From CALLQB01 sp036479275 (GTDB lineage: Bacteria; Actinomycetota; Acidimicrobiia; Acidimicrobiales; SHLQ01): 15,622 nucleotides of DNA. Position 1 is the first letter of the stretch. Each line of letters begins with the position of its first letter. The notes under the pieces were generated by a model. It did not search any database. It had not been told where the DNA came from and was given only the letters and a program-made list of their open reading frames with translations. Below are positions 7,021 to 15,074 of the stretch, one piece after another. The stretch covers positions 1-15,622 of the forward strand of contig CBERPN010000078.1 of NCBI GenBank assembly GCA_965524675.1. Direction: 5' to 3'. The position numbers were made by a program, and so were the translations under genes.

Positions 7021-7575
7021 ATGAGCCAGTCAGCGACGATCACGGTGTTGAATCCCACCGCTCAGCCACCCGCCGCTCCGGAGGGCCTCGGTGCTCGTTT
7101 GGAGAATCTCGATGGAGTACGTATTGGCTTGCTCGACAACAACAAGCCAAACGCCTCGGCCTTGCTCGATCGAGTGGGCGAGCGCATGGAGGCTGCATTC
7201 GGTGCCCAGCTAGTGCGCTACAGCAAGGTCGCACCGTCGCTCGAAGCTCCCCGCGACGAACTTGAAGAATTCGTAGCGCAGTGCGATGCGGTGGTTCTGG
7301 CCATCGACGATTGAGGATCGTGCACGTCGTGGAGTGTCCACGACCAAATCGAGGTTGCCAGTCGCGGCCTACCCACCGCGGGCCTTGTTACAAGTGCCTT
7401 CAGTGACTTTGCTCGCCAGTTACTCGAACAGCGTCAAGCCGCTGTCACCCCGCTCGTCGAGGTTGGACATCCGGTTGGAGGCATTGCAGCGAGCGACGCG
7501 GCCGCCTTGGTTACCGACTCGGTCTTCAATGCCATCGTAACCAGTCTGCTAACCCAGGCTGAGGAGTCATCATGA
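7021..7575 (+). CDS. UGSC-family selenoprotein; in-frame TGA at 7312-7314 read as selenocysteine
   Basis: Read through the TGA, this gene makes a 184-residue protein with Sec98-Gly-Ser-Cys101, the U-G-S-C motif of a family known from marine metagenomes and placed among selenoproteins. The N-terminal half has V-L-N-P-T, then D-G-V-R-I-G-L-L-D-N-N-K-P-N and a buried strand C-D-A-V-V-L-A-I-D-D leading to Sec. After the TGA the frame continues as G-S-C-T-S-W-S-V-H-D, then I-E-V-A-S-R-G-L-P-T and G-H-P-V-G-G, all in keeping with the family, with no further stop until 7573-7575, which overlaps the next ATG by four bases. A perfect hairpin sits 11 nt after the TGA. U-x-x-C suggests a redox or thiol/selenol catalyst; the reaction is unknown. 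Alternatives are a 97-residue truncated product or a pseudogene, both less likely given the conserved reading after the TGA. Sec machinery is not in the window. Confidence 0.88.
7326..7344 (+). promoter_or_regulatory. Bacterial SECIS-like hairpin
   Basis: Stem GTCGTGG (7326-7332) pairs perfectly with CCACGAC (7338-7344) around the 5-nt loop AGTGT. Eleven nucleotides lie between the TGA and the stem, and 18 between the TGA and the loop. Known bacterial SECIS elements lie directly downstream of the UGA within the coding sequence, with a short apical loop carrying a G among its first two bases; here G is the second loop base. Weaker outer pairing (TCG 7318-7320 with CGA 7350-7352) could extend it. 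The element would recruit SelB with Sec-tRNA. Confidence 0.75.
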
Positions 7576-8651
7576 GCGTCGCCGAGCGAGCCGACGACGA
7601 AACTCTCGAAGTAGCGGGCGACGAAGCAGCGGTGATGGCGGCCTTTCATGGCCGCGGCTGGACCGACGGCCTGCCGATCGTTGCTCCCACCCGTGAGCGG
7701 GTCGACGCAATGTGCGAGGGGGCAACCCGCTACCCGATGGAATCGCTGGGGGCCATCGCCCCGCTCGGAGGCGCGGCGACGATTCAGAAGATAGCGATCA
7801 ATGCGGTTATGGCCGGGTGTCTTCCCGAGCACATGCCGGTACTCGAAGCCGCCGTTGAGGCGATTCAGGCCGACGACTTCAACCTCGTCGGCATGCAAAC
7901 CACTACCCATCCGTGCGCCCTGTTGTCGATCGTGCACGGTCCGGCAGCGGGAATCATTGGCATGGGTTGGGGTGCCGGCTGTATGGGTCATGGCAACCAG
8001 GCCAACGCGACCATAGGTCGCGCGCTGCGGTTGATTCTTCAGAACGTTGGGGGTGCGCGACCCGGAGAGACCGACAAGGCCACTCAGGGCACCCCAGCCA
8101 AGTACGGGTGGTGTTTCGCGGAGAACGAGGTTGAAAGCCCATGGCCCAGCCTCCGCAAGTCGTTGGGTTTCGACCCAGGCCAGAGTTGCGTCACGGTGGC
8201 GGCGGCCGAGGGACCGCACAACATCAACGACCACGGCTCTACCACCGGCGAATCGGTTCTTAACTCGATCGCTCAGACCATGGCGACGGTGGGAAACAAC
8301 AACCTCTACGTGGCGGGCGACCACTTTGTCGTATTTGGGCCCGAGCACGCTCAAACCGTCGCTGATTCGGGGTTTAGCCGCGAAGATGTGCAGGCGTATC
8401 TGTACGAGAACGCTCGCGTCGACGCGGCGCGAGTGTCCGAGCAAAAGCTGGAAGAGCTCACCTCGTGGGGATCCTACGCCGACCGACTCGCTGGTTGGGG
8501 CAACCGTATACCGCTGGTGCGTGAGCCCGAATCGTTTCGGGTTCTGGTGGCTGGCGGTCCAGGCAAGCACTCTTGCTGGATTCCGACCTTCGCGGTGGGT
8601 TACTCCCAAACCCGCGAGGTTCAGCTCGATGTAGCGCTGTGCGTCATATGA
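7572..8651 (+). CDS. Conserved protein of unknown function, second gene of the selenoprotein operon
   Basis: A 359-residue, apparently soluble protein with no signal peptide or membrane segment. I recognise a conserved type by segments such as G-W-T-D-G-L-P-I-V-A-P-T (29-40), K-I-A-I-N-A-V-M-A-G-C (73-83), R-A-L-R-L-I-L-Q-N-V-G-G-A-R-P-G (150-165) and F-A-E-N-E-x-E-S-P-W (182-191), but I know no reaction for it. From memory, relatives occur beside or fused with UGSC proteins, which is consistent with the arrangement here. Eight cysteines are spread over it: 48, 83, 115, 137, 181, 206, 335 and 357. C115 lies in H-P-C, C137 in a glycine-rich G-A-G-C-M-G-H-G stretch that could bind a cofactor or metal, and C181 in Y-G-W-C-F-A-E-N-E. 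It could be the partner or substrate-binding subunit of the selenoprotein. ATGA overlaps join it to the genes on both sides. Confidence 0.85.
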   Translation: MSVAERADDETLEVAGDEAAVMAAFHGRGWTDGLPIVAPTRERVDAMCEGATRYPMESLGAIAPLGGAATIQKIAINAVMAGCLPEHMPVLEAAVEAIQADDFNLVGMQTTTHPCALLSIVHGPAAGIIGMGWGAGCMGHGNQANATIGRALRLILQNVGGARPGETDKATQGTPAKYGWCFAENEVESPWPSLRKSLGFDPGQSCVTVAAAEGPHNINDHGSTTGESVLNSIAQTMATVGNNNLYVAGDHFVVFGPEHAQTVADSGFSREDVQAYLYENARVDAARVSEQKLEELTSWGSYADRLAGWGNRIPLVREPESFRVLVAGGPGKHSCWIPTFAVGYSQTREVQLDVALCVI

Positions 8652-9418
8652 CCGCCGACGATCTGGTAATCGATGTCTATTGCCATTGCGGTCGCAGCAA
8701 ATACCAACCATTGCCGGTAGTTCAAGAAGCGCTCGAAGCAGGTGACGTTGCGCGGGCGGTGTTAGTTCAACACCTCGGCGAGTACGACAACTCCTACATT
8801 GCCGACGCGGTCGCGGCCGAGCCGCACCGGTTCGTGGGTGTCTTTCATGTCGACCCGGAGGGCAACGATCCGATTGCCGAAATCGAACGTCACGCTTCGC
8901 TCGCAGAGTTTGAGGGCGTCAGGTTTGAGGTGCGGCTACTGCACCGGATCCGCGACCAGTACGAGGCTGCGGTGGAACTCGGACTCAACATTGTTTTGTG
9001 CAGCATCTTGGGCATGCACGACCAGTTGCCCGAACTTCGGGCCTTTCTTGGCGATCACCCCGAGCACCCGCTGATGATCACCCACTGGGGTTGGCCAGCG
9101 CTCGCCGACGCTCCGGAGTTCTCCGACTATCAGAATGTCTTAGCGCTCAGCGAGTACCCGGGAGTGTTTCTTCAGGCCAGCGGCATGAGCATGTACAGCG
9201 ATCACTACCTAGAACTGTTCCGACCCGCAGCCGCTGCAGCATACGAAGCGTTTGGCCCCGATCGGATGGTGTGGGGTTCAAACTTCTCGGTGAGTGGCGG
9301 CGACCCGGCCGGCTACGCCGCCGAACTAGCACCGTTCCGTCAAGGCCAATACCCATTCGCCGAAGAAGACCTACCTGCAATTTTAGGCGGCACCGCAAAG
9401 CAACTCTGGTTCGGGTAA
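8648..9418 (+). CDS. Amidohydrolase-like TIM-barrel protein (PF04909 type) with altered metal site
   Basis: A 256-residue protein with the order of strands expected of amidohydrolase-2/ACMSD-like enzymes: V-I-D-V-Y-C-H-C-G near residues 7-15, F-V-G-V-F-H-V-D-P (62-70), L-G-L-N-I-V-L-C (111-118), M-I-T-H-W-G-W-P (143-150) and M-V-W-G-S-N-F-S-V (207-215). In active family members the first motif is H-x-H, the third ends in His and the last reads G-S-D. Here they are Y11-C-H13, C118 and G-S-N212, leaving only H13 and H146 of the usual ligands. It may bind metal differently, with C12, C14 or C118, or be non-hydrolytic. The start at 8648 makes a 4-bp ATGA overlap with the upstream stop and begins right at the first strand. 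Length is on the short side for the family. Confidence 0.82.
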   Translation: MTADDLVIDVYCHCGRSKYQPLPVVQEALEAGDVARAVLVQHLGEYDNSYIADAVAAEPHRFVGVFHVDPEGNDPIAEIERHASLAEFEGVRFEVRLLHRIRDQYEAAVELGLNIVLCSILGMHDQLPELRAFLGDHPEHPLMITHWGWPALADAPEFSDYQNVLALSEYPGVFLQASGMSMYSDHYLELFRPAAAAAYEAFGPDRMVWGSNFSVSGGDPAGYAAELAPFRQGQYPFAEEDLPAILGGTAKQLWFG

Positions 9419-9426
9419 TCGTGGGC

Positions 9427-9445
9427 CTCACCCGGCCGTGGTGGG
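9427..9445 (+). terminator. Weak terminator-like hairpin after the selenoprotein operon
   Basis: CTCACC (9427-9432) pairs with GGTGGG (9440-9445, one T-G wobble) around a 7-nt loop. It begins 8 nt after the last stop of the operon and is followed by a T-enriched stretch (9449-9467) without a clean T run. Position supports termination; the stem is short. Confidence 0.3.
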
Positions 9446-9499
9446 CGCTTGATTTGACGTCTTTTGATTGCCGGGGCGCTGCGGCACCTCCGTGGTAAC

Positions 9500-9527
9500 G
9501 GCCCGGCTGGAAGCCAATGATCGGGCC
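9500..9527. repeat. Branched inverted repeat in intergenic region
   Basis: GGCCCG (9500-9505) pairs with CGGGCC (9522-9527), and a small inner stem can form around the GGA loop near 9509-9511. It may act as a terminator for the convergent MFS transcript or be chance in GC-rich DNA. Confidence 0.3.
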
Positions 9528-9640
9528 CCGCCCAAAAACCAGTAGTAACAACAGAGCACACGGCGCGGCAACGTACAAGGCAAGAAACCAGCACCCTGAA
9601 CGGACAGCAAAACCCCGCAGAAACTAGCCGACTGCTCCGA

Positions 9641-10990
9641 TTAGTCAGAGACTAAGGACGGATTGACTGAGGACGTGTCTGACACCAGCTGGGTGTAGGG
9701 GGGTAGTCCTGCGGCGCAGGAGCCTTGGATGGCTGCTTTGCCTACGATTGCGTCGGCCGGGCCGCCGTGAAGGCGAACGCTGTAAAGGGCGGGAAGCGCG
9801 GCCAATGTTACGAGGCCGCCGACGATGTACCCGGCACTCAGCGAGCGGGTGTCGGCGAGGCGTCCGAGGCCTAGCTGACCACCTACACCGCCCACCGACC
9901 CCACCATGGCGTCGAAGCTGATCACGGTCGCACGGTGGTCGCTCGGAATGACTTGGTGGACATATGCCTGGCGCACGGGAGAGATAACGCCGAGCGTGGC
10001 GGTCAATACCAAGAACGAGGGCACGGCAACCCAGAAGGAGCTGGTGACGCCAACGGCTACCGCGGCCACGGCTCCGACGCCCGAGGCCCAAAGCAGCAGA
10101 GTTGTTCGTCGCCCGCACTTTCGGCTCAGCAATTCAACGACCTGGTTGCCCGCCATGGTCGACAGCGACATGAGCGCTGTTATTACCCCGACCACCCAGA
10201 TCGCATCGCGATTCAATAGGTCTAAGAAGTAGGGCTGGGCTGCATAGAAACCCCACCCGATGAAACTGGCTCGGATCGCTCCGGCCAGCATTAACGAGCG
10301 AAGCCCAGGCTGTTGCCAGCCGTAGGTAATGCCGGTTCGAGCCTGCTCGCTCATGGCTCGCGGCACATCGCGAAGGTGCAGACTCTTGGGAACGAATCCA
10401 ATATCGTCGATGAGTCGCGAAGACAAAACGAAGAGCGCGCCTAACAACACTGCGCGCACGACGAAGGGGACAGCGAGATCGATCTGGCCGAGGAACCCTC
10501 CGGTGGTTGTACCAACGAGCATTCCTGCGCCCGTCACCTGTTGGGACCGGGCAAAAACGTGGTCGAGTCCGTCGGCGGCGCCGATCGAGGCGAGGGCGTC
10601 GACCAACCAGGCTTCGAGCGCACCCGAATAGAACGTGAAGCCGAGCCCCATCAAAGCCGACACCAGGCCAAAGGCCAGCAAGCCCGCATTGCGCTGGGCA
10701 ATAACGAGATAAAGAACGGTGGTCGCTCCGAGTACGACCACGCTGAGCAGGTACGACACCCGGCGGCCGAGAGTATCGGCAACAACCCCGGTCGGTATCT
10801 CAAAGAGCACCATCCCAGCAGAGAAGATGGCGTTGACGATGAAAACCTCCCCAATCGAAAGGCCGGCATCTAACAAGAAGAGGGTGTTGACGCCCCAGAT
10901 CAGCGACGCAGCCAGCGTATACAACCCGGATAAGACCATGTACGACCGGACAATTTCGTCTCTGTCGGGTGCCGATCGCGCTACATCCAC
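9641..10990 (-). CDS. Major facilitator superfamily transporter
   Basis: A 449-residue integral membrane permease with about twelve hydrophobic segments. Segment 1 is near residues 18-41 and segment 2 near 46-70. They are followed by the MFS motif-A-like loop P-T-G-V-V-A-D-T-L-G-R-R (about 66-77), with a second copy of the pattern after segment 8 (L-L-S-R-K-C-G-R-R). The cytosolic middle loop carries D-V-P-R-A-M-S-E-Q-A-R. The final 40 residues form a hydrophilic tail. The start is a GTG at 10990, 10 bp past the malic enzyme stop; no strong Shine-Dalgarno is seen, so it is probably coupled to that gene. Substrate unknown. Cotranscription with malic enzyme would fit uptake or efflux of a carboxylate, but drug or sugar export types share this fold. 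Confidence 0.88.
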   Translation of the reverse strand: MDVARSAPDRDEIVRSYMVLSGLYTLAASLIWGVNTLFLLDAGLSIGEVFIVNAIFSAGMVLFEIPTGVVADTLGRRVSYLLSVVVLGATTVLYLVIAQRNAGLLAFGLVSALMGLGFTFYSGALEAWLVDALASIGAADGLDHVFARSQQVTGAGMLVGTTTGGFLGQIDLAVPFVVRAVLLGALFVLSSRLIDDIGFVPKSLHLRDVPRAMSEQARTGITYGWQQPGLRSLMLAGAIRASFIGWGFYAAQPYFLDLLNRDAIWVVGVITALMSLSTMAGNQVVELLSRKCGRRTTLLLWASGVGAVAAVAVGVTSSFWVAVPSFLVLTATLGVISPVRQAYVHQVIPSDHRATVISFDAMVGSVGGVGGQLGLGRLADTRSLSAGYIVGGLVTLAALPALYSVRLHGGPADAIVGKAAIQGSCAAGLPPYTQLVSDTSSVNPSLVSD

Positions 10991-11000
10991 TGCTCGGCTA

Positions 11001-12641
11001 TCACTGACAGACCGAGTAGGCGGGCACCCACCAACGCTGTTCTATTCGCGACTCCAGTTCAGAACTGGTCAACGGATCGACGATTCCTTCGGCGATGGCC
11101 GCTCGGCCGACCGCTAGCGCTATTCGGCGGCTAACGGTATGGAGATCGTCGAGGGGAGGCAGGATTCCGGTGGAGGAATCGGCGGCTCCGGACGGATCTG
11201 GGTCCGCAACCGCCTGGGCGGCCGCCAGGAGCATGGCATCGCTTACCTTTGGGGCGCCTACGGCAAGGGTTCCCAGCCCTAGGCCAGGGAACACATACAC
11301 ATTGTTGGCTTGGGATATCGCATGGCTGACGCCGTCGTGAACGACATCGTCGAACGGACTGCCCGTGGCGATGAGGGCCCGACCCTCGGTCCAGCGCATC
11401 AGGTCTTCGGGAACAGCTTCGGCATGATCGGTCGGGTTCGATAGCGGTAGAAGTATTGGTCGATCATTGCTACTGGCCAGCGAGCGCACGATGGCTTCAT
11501 CGAGCAACCCTGGCGGACCGGACACCCCCGGCTTGGCGTTTTCGACCACCGCGGCCAACGGTGTCGGACCCGAGGGGTTCGCCCAGTCGGATACATCCTC
11601 CCAGCGCTGAGCGAACGGGAGTTGAAAGTCGACCAGGTCGTCGCGCCCATCGTGAAGCAACCCGTGCACGTCGGTGAGATAAAGCCGCCAGCCTTCGCCT
11701 GCCCCAAGGGCGTCGCTCAGCATCGCCGCGATTCCGCTGCCCGCTGACCCCGCTCCGACGATGCAGATTCGCTGCTCCGCAAGTGTCGAACCAGCGGCGG
11801 TAGCCGCCGCTTGGATTGCCGCAAGAGCAACCGCTGCGGTTCCTTGAATATCGTCGTTGAAGCTGAGAATGCGGTCGCGGTACCGATGCAGGAGCGGCGT
11901 CGCGTGCTGGCCTGCAAAGTCTTCCCATTGCAACAACACTCCCGGAAACCGGACCTTGAGCGCTTCGACAAAGGAGTCGACGAACGAGTCGTAGGCCTCG
12001 CCCTCGATGCGCTCGTGGCGCCAACCGAGGTAGAGCGGATCGTCGAGCAGCGATTCGTTGTTGGTGCCGACATCGAGAAAGACCGGTAGCGATCGACGAG
12101 GGTCGAATCCGCCAGCTGCGGTATAGAGCGCCAGCTTCCCGATGGGGATACCCATCCCGCCCACACCGAGGTCGCCGAGCCCCAAGATGCGCTCGCCGTC
12201 GGTGACCACCACGACATCTATATCGCAATCGACCGCGGCGATTTGGGCTGCGATCTGACCGGCGTCGGGGTAGCTCAGGTAGAGGCCTTGGGGCCGTCGG
12301 TAGATGTGGCTGAACTCGAGACATGCCAGCCCAACCGTCGGGGTGTAGAGCACCGGCAACATCTCGGTGAGGTGTCGTTCGATGAACGCATAGAACAGGA
12401 CGGCGTTGGTGTCGTGAAGAGCCCGCAGAAAGACATGGCGTTCGAGGTCGTTGTGGAACCGGTCGTACTTGTCGCGCACCCGCTCGCACTGCTCGCCGAT
12501 GGTCTCGACGCGAGGCGGCAGCATCCCGTCGATTCCGAGCGACCGGCGTTCCTGGGTAGAAAAGGCAGTGCCTTTGTTGGCCCATGGCTCGTTCAGCAGC
12601 GCTCGGCCGCGAAGAGAATCGAATGCTGTGGTGTCACTCAT
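11001..12641 (-). CDS. maeA: Malic enzyme, large NAD-type form
   Basis: A 546-residue oxidative malate decarboxylase (malate to pyruvate, CO2 and NAD(P)H) of the long form seen in E. coli MaeA and eukaryotic enzymes. Catalytic Y99 lies in Y-T-P-T-V-G and catalytic K169 in I-P-I-G-K-L-A-L-Y. Metal ligands are E240, D241 (W-E-D-F) and D264 (F-N-D-D-I-Q-G-T). The Rossmann loop is G-A-G-S-A-G (296-301). An Asp follows the second strand (Y-L-T-D), which favours NAD over NADP, though this is not decisive. P-L-S-N-P-T and A-T-G-S-P-F are also present. It starts 11 bp after the stop of the molybdoenzyme gene and is followed at 10 bp by the MFS gene, so all three are likely one transcript. Role: feeding pyruvate and reduced nicotinamide into metabolism. 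Confidence 0.94.
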   Translation of the reverse strand: MSDTTAFDSLRGRALLNEPWANKGTAFSTQERRSLGIDGMLPPRVETIGEQCERVRDKYDRFHNDLERHVFLRALHDTNAVLFYAFIERHLTEMLPVLYTPTVGLACLEFSHIYRRPQGLYLSYPDAGQIAAQIAAVDCDIDVVVVTDGERILGLGDLGVGGMGIPIGKLALYTAAGGFDPRRSLPVFLDVGTNNESLLDDPLYLGWRHERIEGEAYDSFVDSFVEALKVRFPGVLLQWEDFAGQHATPLLHRYRDRILSFNDDIQGTAAVALAAIQAAATAAGSTLAEQRICIVGAGSAGSGIAAMLSDALGAGEGWRLYLTDVHGLLHDGRDDLVDFQLPFAQRWEDVSDWANPSGPTPLAAVVENAKPGVSGPPGLLDEAIVRSLASSNDRPILLPLSNPTDHAEAVPEDLMRWTEGRALIATGSPFDDVVHDGVSHAISQANNVYVFPGLGLGTLAVGAPKVSDAMLLAAAQAVADPDPSGAADSSTGILPPLDDLHTVSRRIALAVGRAAIAEGIVDPLTSSELESRIEQRWWVPAYSVCQ

Positions 12642-12652
12642 ACGGTGGTCTA

Positions 12653-15004
12653 TTAACCCGGTTGTTCATCGTGTTGTTCCGGTGTTCGGTGTGTGGAGAG
12701 CGTTGGTGGTTCGAACGGCCGCGGTTCGGGTGCGGTTCCTACCACTCGCTCGACCTGCACCATGGTGGTGTGAGCAGCTGACCCCTGAGAAAGCCGAGAT
12801 GTTCCCTTGTCCAGCGTCAAGACATTTGGGTTTCCATGACGATCGATGCCGCCGGGCGTGTCGGGGTCGTACCATGCGCCTGTTGGGAGCACCACCGCGC
12901 CGGCCATCACCTTGTCGTCGACTCGCGCTCCGGCAAGACACGAGCCGCGTTCGTTGAACAATCGGACCGTGTCGCCCGAGCGGATATCTCGATCGGCGGC
13001 ATCGGCGGGGTTGATTCGCATCGCCTCTCGGTTGTTGATCTTGGCCCGGGTGCTCGTCGCGCCGCAGTCGAGTTGGCTGTGTAGCCGGCCCTCGGGCTGG
13101 TTCGAGACGAGGTGCAGCGGATGAATCGTATTGTTTGTGCCAAGACGTTCAGCCGGTTCGATCCACTTAGGGTGGCCGCCGCAGTCGTCGTACCCAAATG
13201 CGTCGATCGTCTCGGAGAAGATCTCGATCTTGCCCGAAGGGGTTCCAAGTGAAGCGCCGATCGGATCGGCTCGAAAGTCAGACAACAGGACGCGATCGCT
13301 ATCGTCGCGGTCTAGCTGAATTCCGTCGCCAGCCCAGAAGCCATCGAAGTCGGGCAACTCGATCTGCTCGCCTCTCGCCTGTACCCGGAACTCCTCGTAG
13401 AGGTGGGTAAGCCAGCCCATCTCGTCGCGTCCCTCGGTGAACTCGGCCTCCACGCCCAATCGACAGGCGAGGGCAGTGAACACCGCAAAGTCTGATCGAG
13501 CCTCGCCCAGTGGCTTGATGGCCTGATGCATCGGCACGAGGTAATCGTCGTTGCTGGCTCGCCCGATGTCGTTGCGTTCGAGAGCTGAAGTGATGGGCAA
13601 CACGATGTCGGCGTGGCGAGCGGTAGCCGTCCACCACGGTTCGTTCACAATAATGGTGTCGGGCTTTTGCCAAGCATTGACCAGGTTGTTCAGATCCTGA
13701 TGGTGATGGAAGGGGTTTCCGCCCGCCCAGTAGATCAGGCGAATATCGGGGTAGGTGAGCCGCTGTCCGTCGTAGTCGAAGCTCTCACCGGGTGAATTGA
13801 GCAGATCGGCGATTCGGGCTACCGGGATGAAACTGTCGATCGGGTTTGAGAACTGACTGATCGTCGGGCCGCCGAGTCGGCGAACCGGATTGCCCACCGC
13901 AGCTTCGGCGCCGTACCCGTAGCCAATGCCACCGCCCGGCAGACCGATCTGGCCCAGCATTGCAGCGAGCACTGTGCTCATCCAGTACGGCTGTTCGCCA
14001 TGGTCGCCTCGCTGTAACGACCAGGCCACGGTGATTAGCGTGCGGCTACCCGCCATCCGCTGCGCGAGTTCGATGATGTCGTCGACGCCTATTCCGGTGA
14101 TCTCCGACGCCCATCGAGGGGTCTTCGCCACCCCGTCAGATTCCCCCAGCAGGTATGGCAAGAACCGTTCGAATCCCACACAATAGCGATCGACGAAGTC
14201 GCGGTCGAAGAGGTTGTCAGCGACGAGAACGTGCGCCAAAGCGAGCATCAAGGCCGTATCGGTATTGGGCCGCACCGCCAACCACCGCGCTTCGAGCGAC
14301 GGCGCTAGGTCATCAGCGATGGGGCTGATGTTGACAAACTTCGCGCCATTAGCGTGCGTTTCGTGAAGCCATTTACTGGTGACGTGTTTGCCGATTCCTC
14401 CGCCGTTCACCTGAGAGTTCTTAAGAGCGATCCCTCCGAAGGCGACCACCAACTCTGTGTGGGCGGCGATAACCGGCCATGCGGTCGACTTATCGAGGAT
14501 GTCGAGGAAGCGACTGCCCAACACACGGGGAATAATCACCTGCGCCGTGCCGGTGCTGTAGCTGTTCTTCGACGCCGTGTAGCCGCCGATCAGATTCAAG
14601 AACCGGTGAACTTGGCTCTGCGCGTGATGGAACCTTCCGGCGCTGGCCCACCCATAGCAACCGCCAAAAATCGACGCGTTTCCGTACTGCTCCCGCACCC
14701 GGCCGACCTCGGCCGCTACCAGATCGAGGGCTTGGTCCCAGCCGATCTCGACGAAGGGACCTGCGCCTCTCGCTCCGTTCGCTGGCCCGGGTCCGTGCTC
14801 GAGCCAACCTTCGCGAACCGACGGGGCTCTTACCCGTGAGCGATGACTGATGCCATCGACCAATGATTGGCCGATCGGTGACGGGTCGGGATCTTCCTCG
14901 ATCGGTTCGACGCTGGTAATCGTGTCATCGCTGACCACCACGTCGTAAGCACCCCAATGGGTGAACGTTCGAACTCGGCGGACCGACGACGACTCCTTCG
15001 ACAT
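12653..15004 (-). CDS. Molybdopterin (bis-PGD) oxidoreductase, BisC/TorA/DMSO reductase-like
   Basis: A 783-residue Mo-bisPGD enzyme of the S/N-oxide reductase branch. The strongest match is G-G-C-Y-G-W-A-S-A-G-R-F-H-H-A-Q-S-Q (114-131), followed by H-R-F-L-N-L-I-G-G-Y and Y149-S150-T-G-T-A-Q, where S150 aligns with the serine that ligates molybdenum in DMSO/TMAO reductases. There is no N-terminal CxxCxxxC iron-sulfur motif and no twin-arginine signal, so it is a cytoplasmic, single-cofactor enzyme like biotin sulfoxide reductase. The C-terminal pterin-binding domain carries S-N-Q-P-E-G-R-L-H-S-Q and R-E-A-M-R-I-N-P. Substrate (biotin or methionine sulfoxide, other S- or N-oxides) is undetermined; the hydroxylase-like relatives are an alternative. 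AAGG at 15012-15015 lies 7 nt before the ATG. The malic enzyme gene follows at 11 bp. Confidence 0.92.
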   Translation of the reverse strand: MSKESSSVRRVRTFTHWGAYDVVVSDDTITSVEPIEEDPDPSPIGQSLVDGISHRSRVRAPSVREGWLEHGPGPANGARGAGPFVEIGWDQALDLVAAEVGRVREQYGNASIFGGCYGWASAGRFHHAQSQVHRFLNLIGGYTASKNSYSTGTAQVIIPRVLGSRFLDILDKSTAWPVIAAHTELVVAFGGIALKNSQVNGGGIGKHVTSKWLHETHANGAKFVNISPIADDLAPSLEARWLAVRPNTDTALMLALAHVLVADNLFDRDFVDRYCVGFERFLPYLLGESDGVAKTPRWASEITGIGVDDIIELAQRMAGSRTLITVAWSLQRGDHGEQPYWMSTVLAAMLGQIGLPGGGIGYGYGAEAAVGNPVRRLGGPTISQFSNPIDSFIPVARIADLLNSPGESFDYDGQRLTYPDIRLIYWAGGNPFHHHQDLNNLVNAWQKPDTIIVNEPWWTATARHADIVLPITSALERNDIGRASNDDYLVPMHQAIKPLGEARSDFAVFTALACRLGVEAEFTEGRDEMGWLTHLYEEFRVQARGEQIELPDFDGFWAGDGIQLDRDDSDRVLLSDFRADPIGASLGTPSGKIEIFSETIDAFGYDDCGGHPKWIEPAERLGTNNTIHPLHLVSNQPEGRLHSQLDCGATSTRAKINNREAMRINPADAADRDIRSGDTVRLFNERGSCLAGARVDDKVMAGAVVLPTGAWYDPDTPGGIDRHGNPNVLTLDKGTSRLSQGSAAHTTMVQVERVVGTAPEPRPFEPPTLSTHRTPEQHDEQPG

Positions 15005-15074
15005 CGCATCACCTTAACGTCGCTTGACCAAGGAGCTGCGCGAGTGGACGAGCGCGGCGACGGCGGACGAGGCC

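Larger units (their letters stand above)
9419..9640. other. Intergenic region between convergent operons
   Basis: 222 bp with no credible gene or tRNA. It holds two weak hairpins (listed separately). The part from about 9530 to 9620 is A-rich on the plus strand, unlike its surroundings, and has no open frame with family-like sequence. Confidence 0.6.

Noticed and set aside
7021..7314. A complete 97-residue protein ending at the TGA
   Set aside because: The same frame continues with conserved family sequence, a SECIS-like hairpin and an ATGA junction to the next gene, so the TGA is better read as Sec.
7315..7571. A degraded gene remnant or frameshifted pseudogene after the TGA
   Set aside because: The frame is intact, has no second stop and no shift, and keeps coding character up to the next start.
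7434..8711. A 425-codon open frame on the minus strand opposite the selenoprotein end and the 359-residue gene
   Set aside because: It is antisense to well-supported coding sequence with conserved motifs, its translation has no recognisable domain and is rich in Arg, Gly and His as expected of a mirror frame in GC-rich DNA.
9419..9640. tRNA-Sec or another tRNA in the intergenic region
   Set aside because: I looked for an acceptor stem with a T-arm signature and a 3' pairing partner and found none.
11497..12585. A 362-codon minus-strand frame inside the malic enzyme gene
   Set aside because: Arg- and Pro-rich frame-shifted shadow of the malic enzyme, which has all its catalytic motifs in the other frame.
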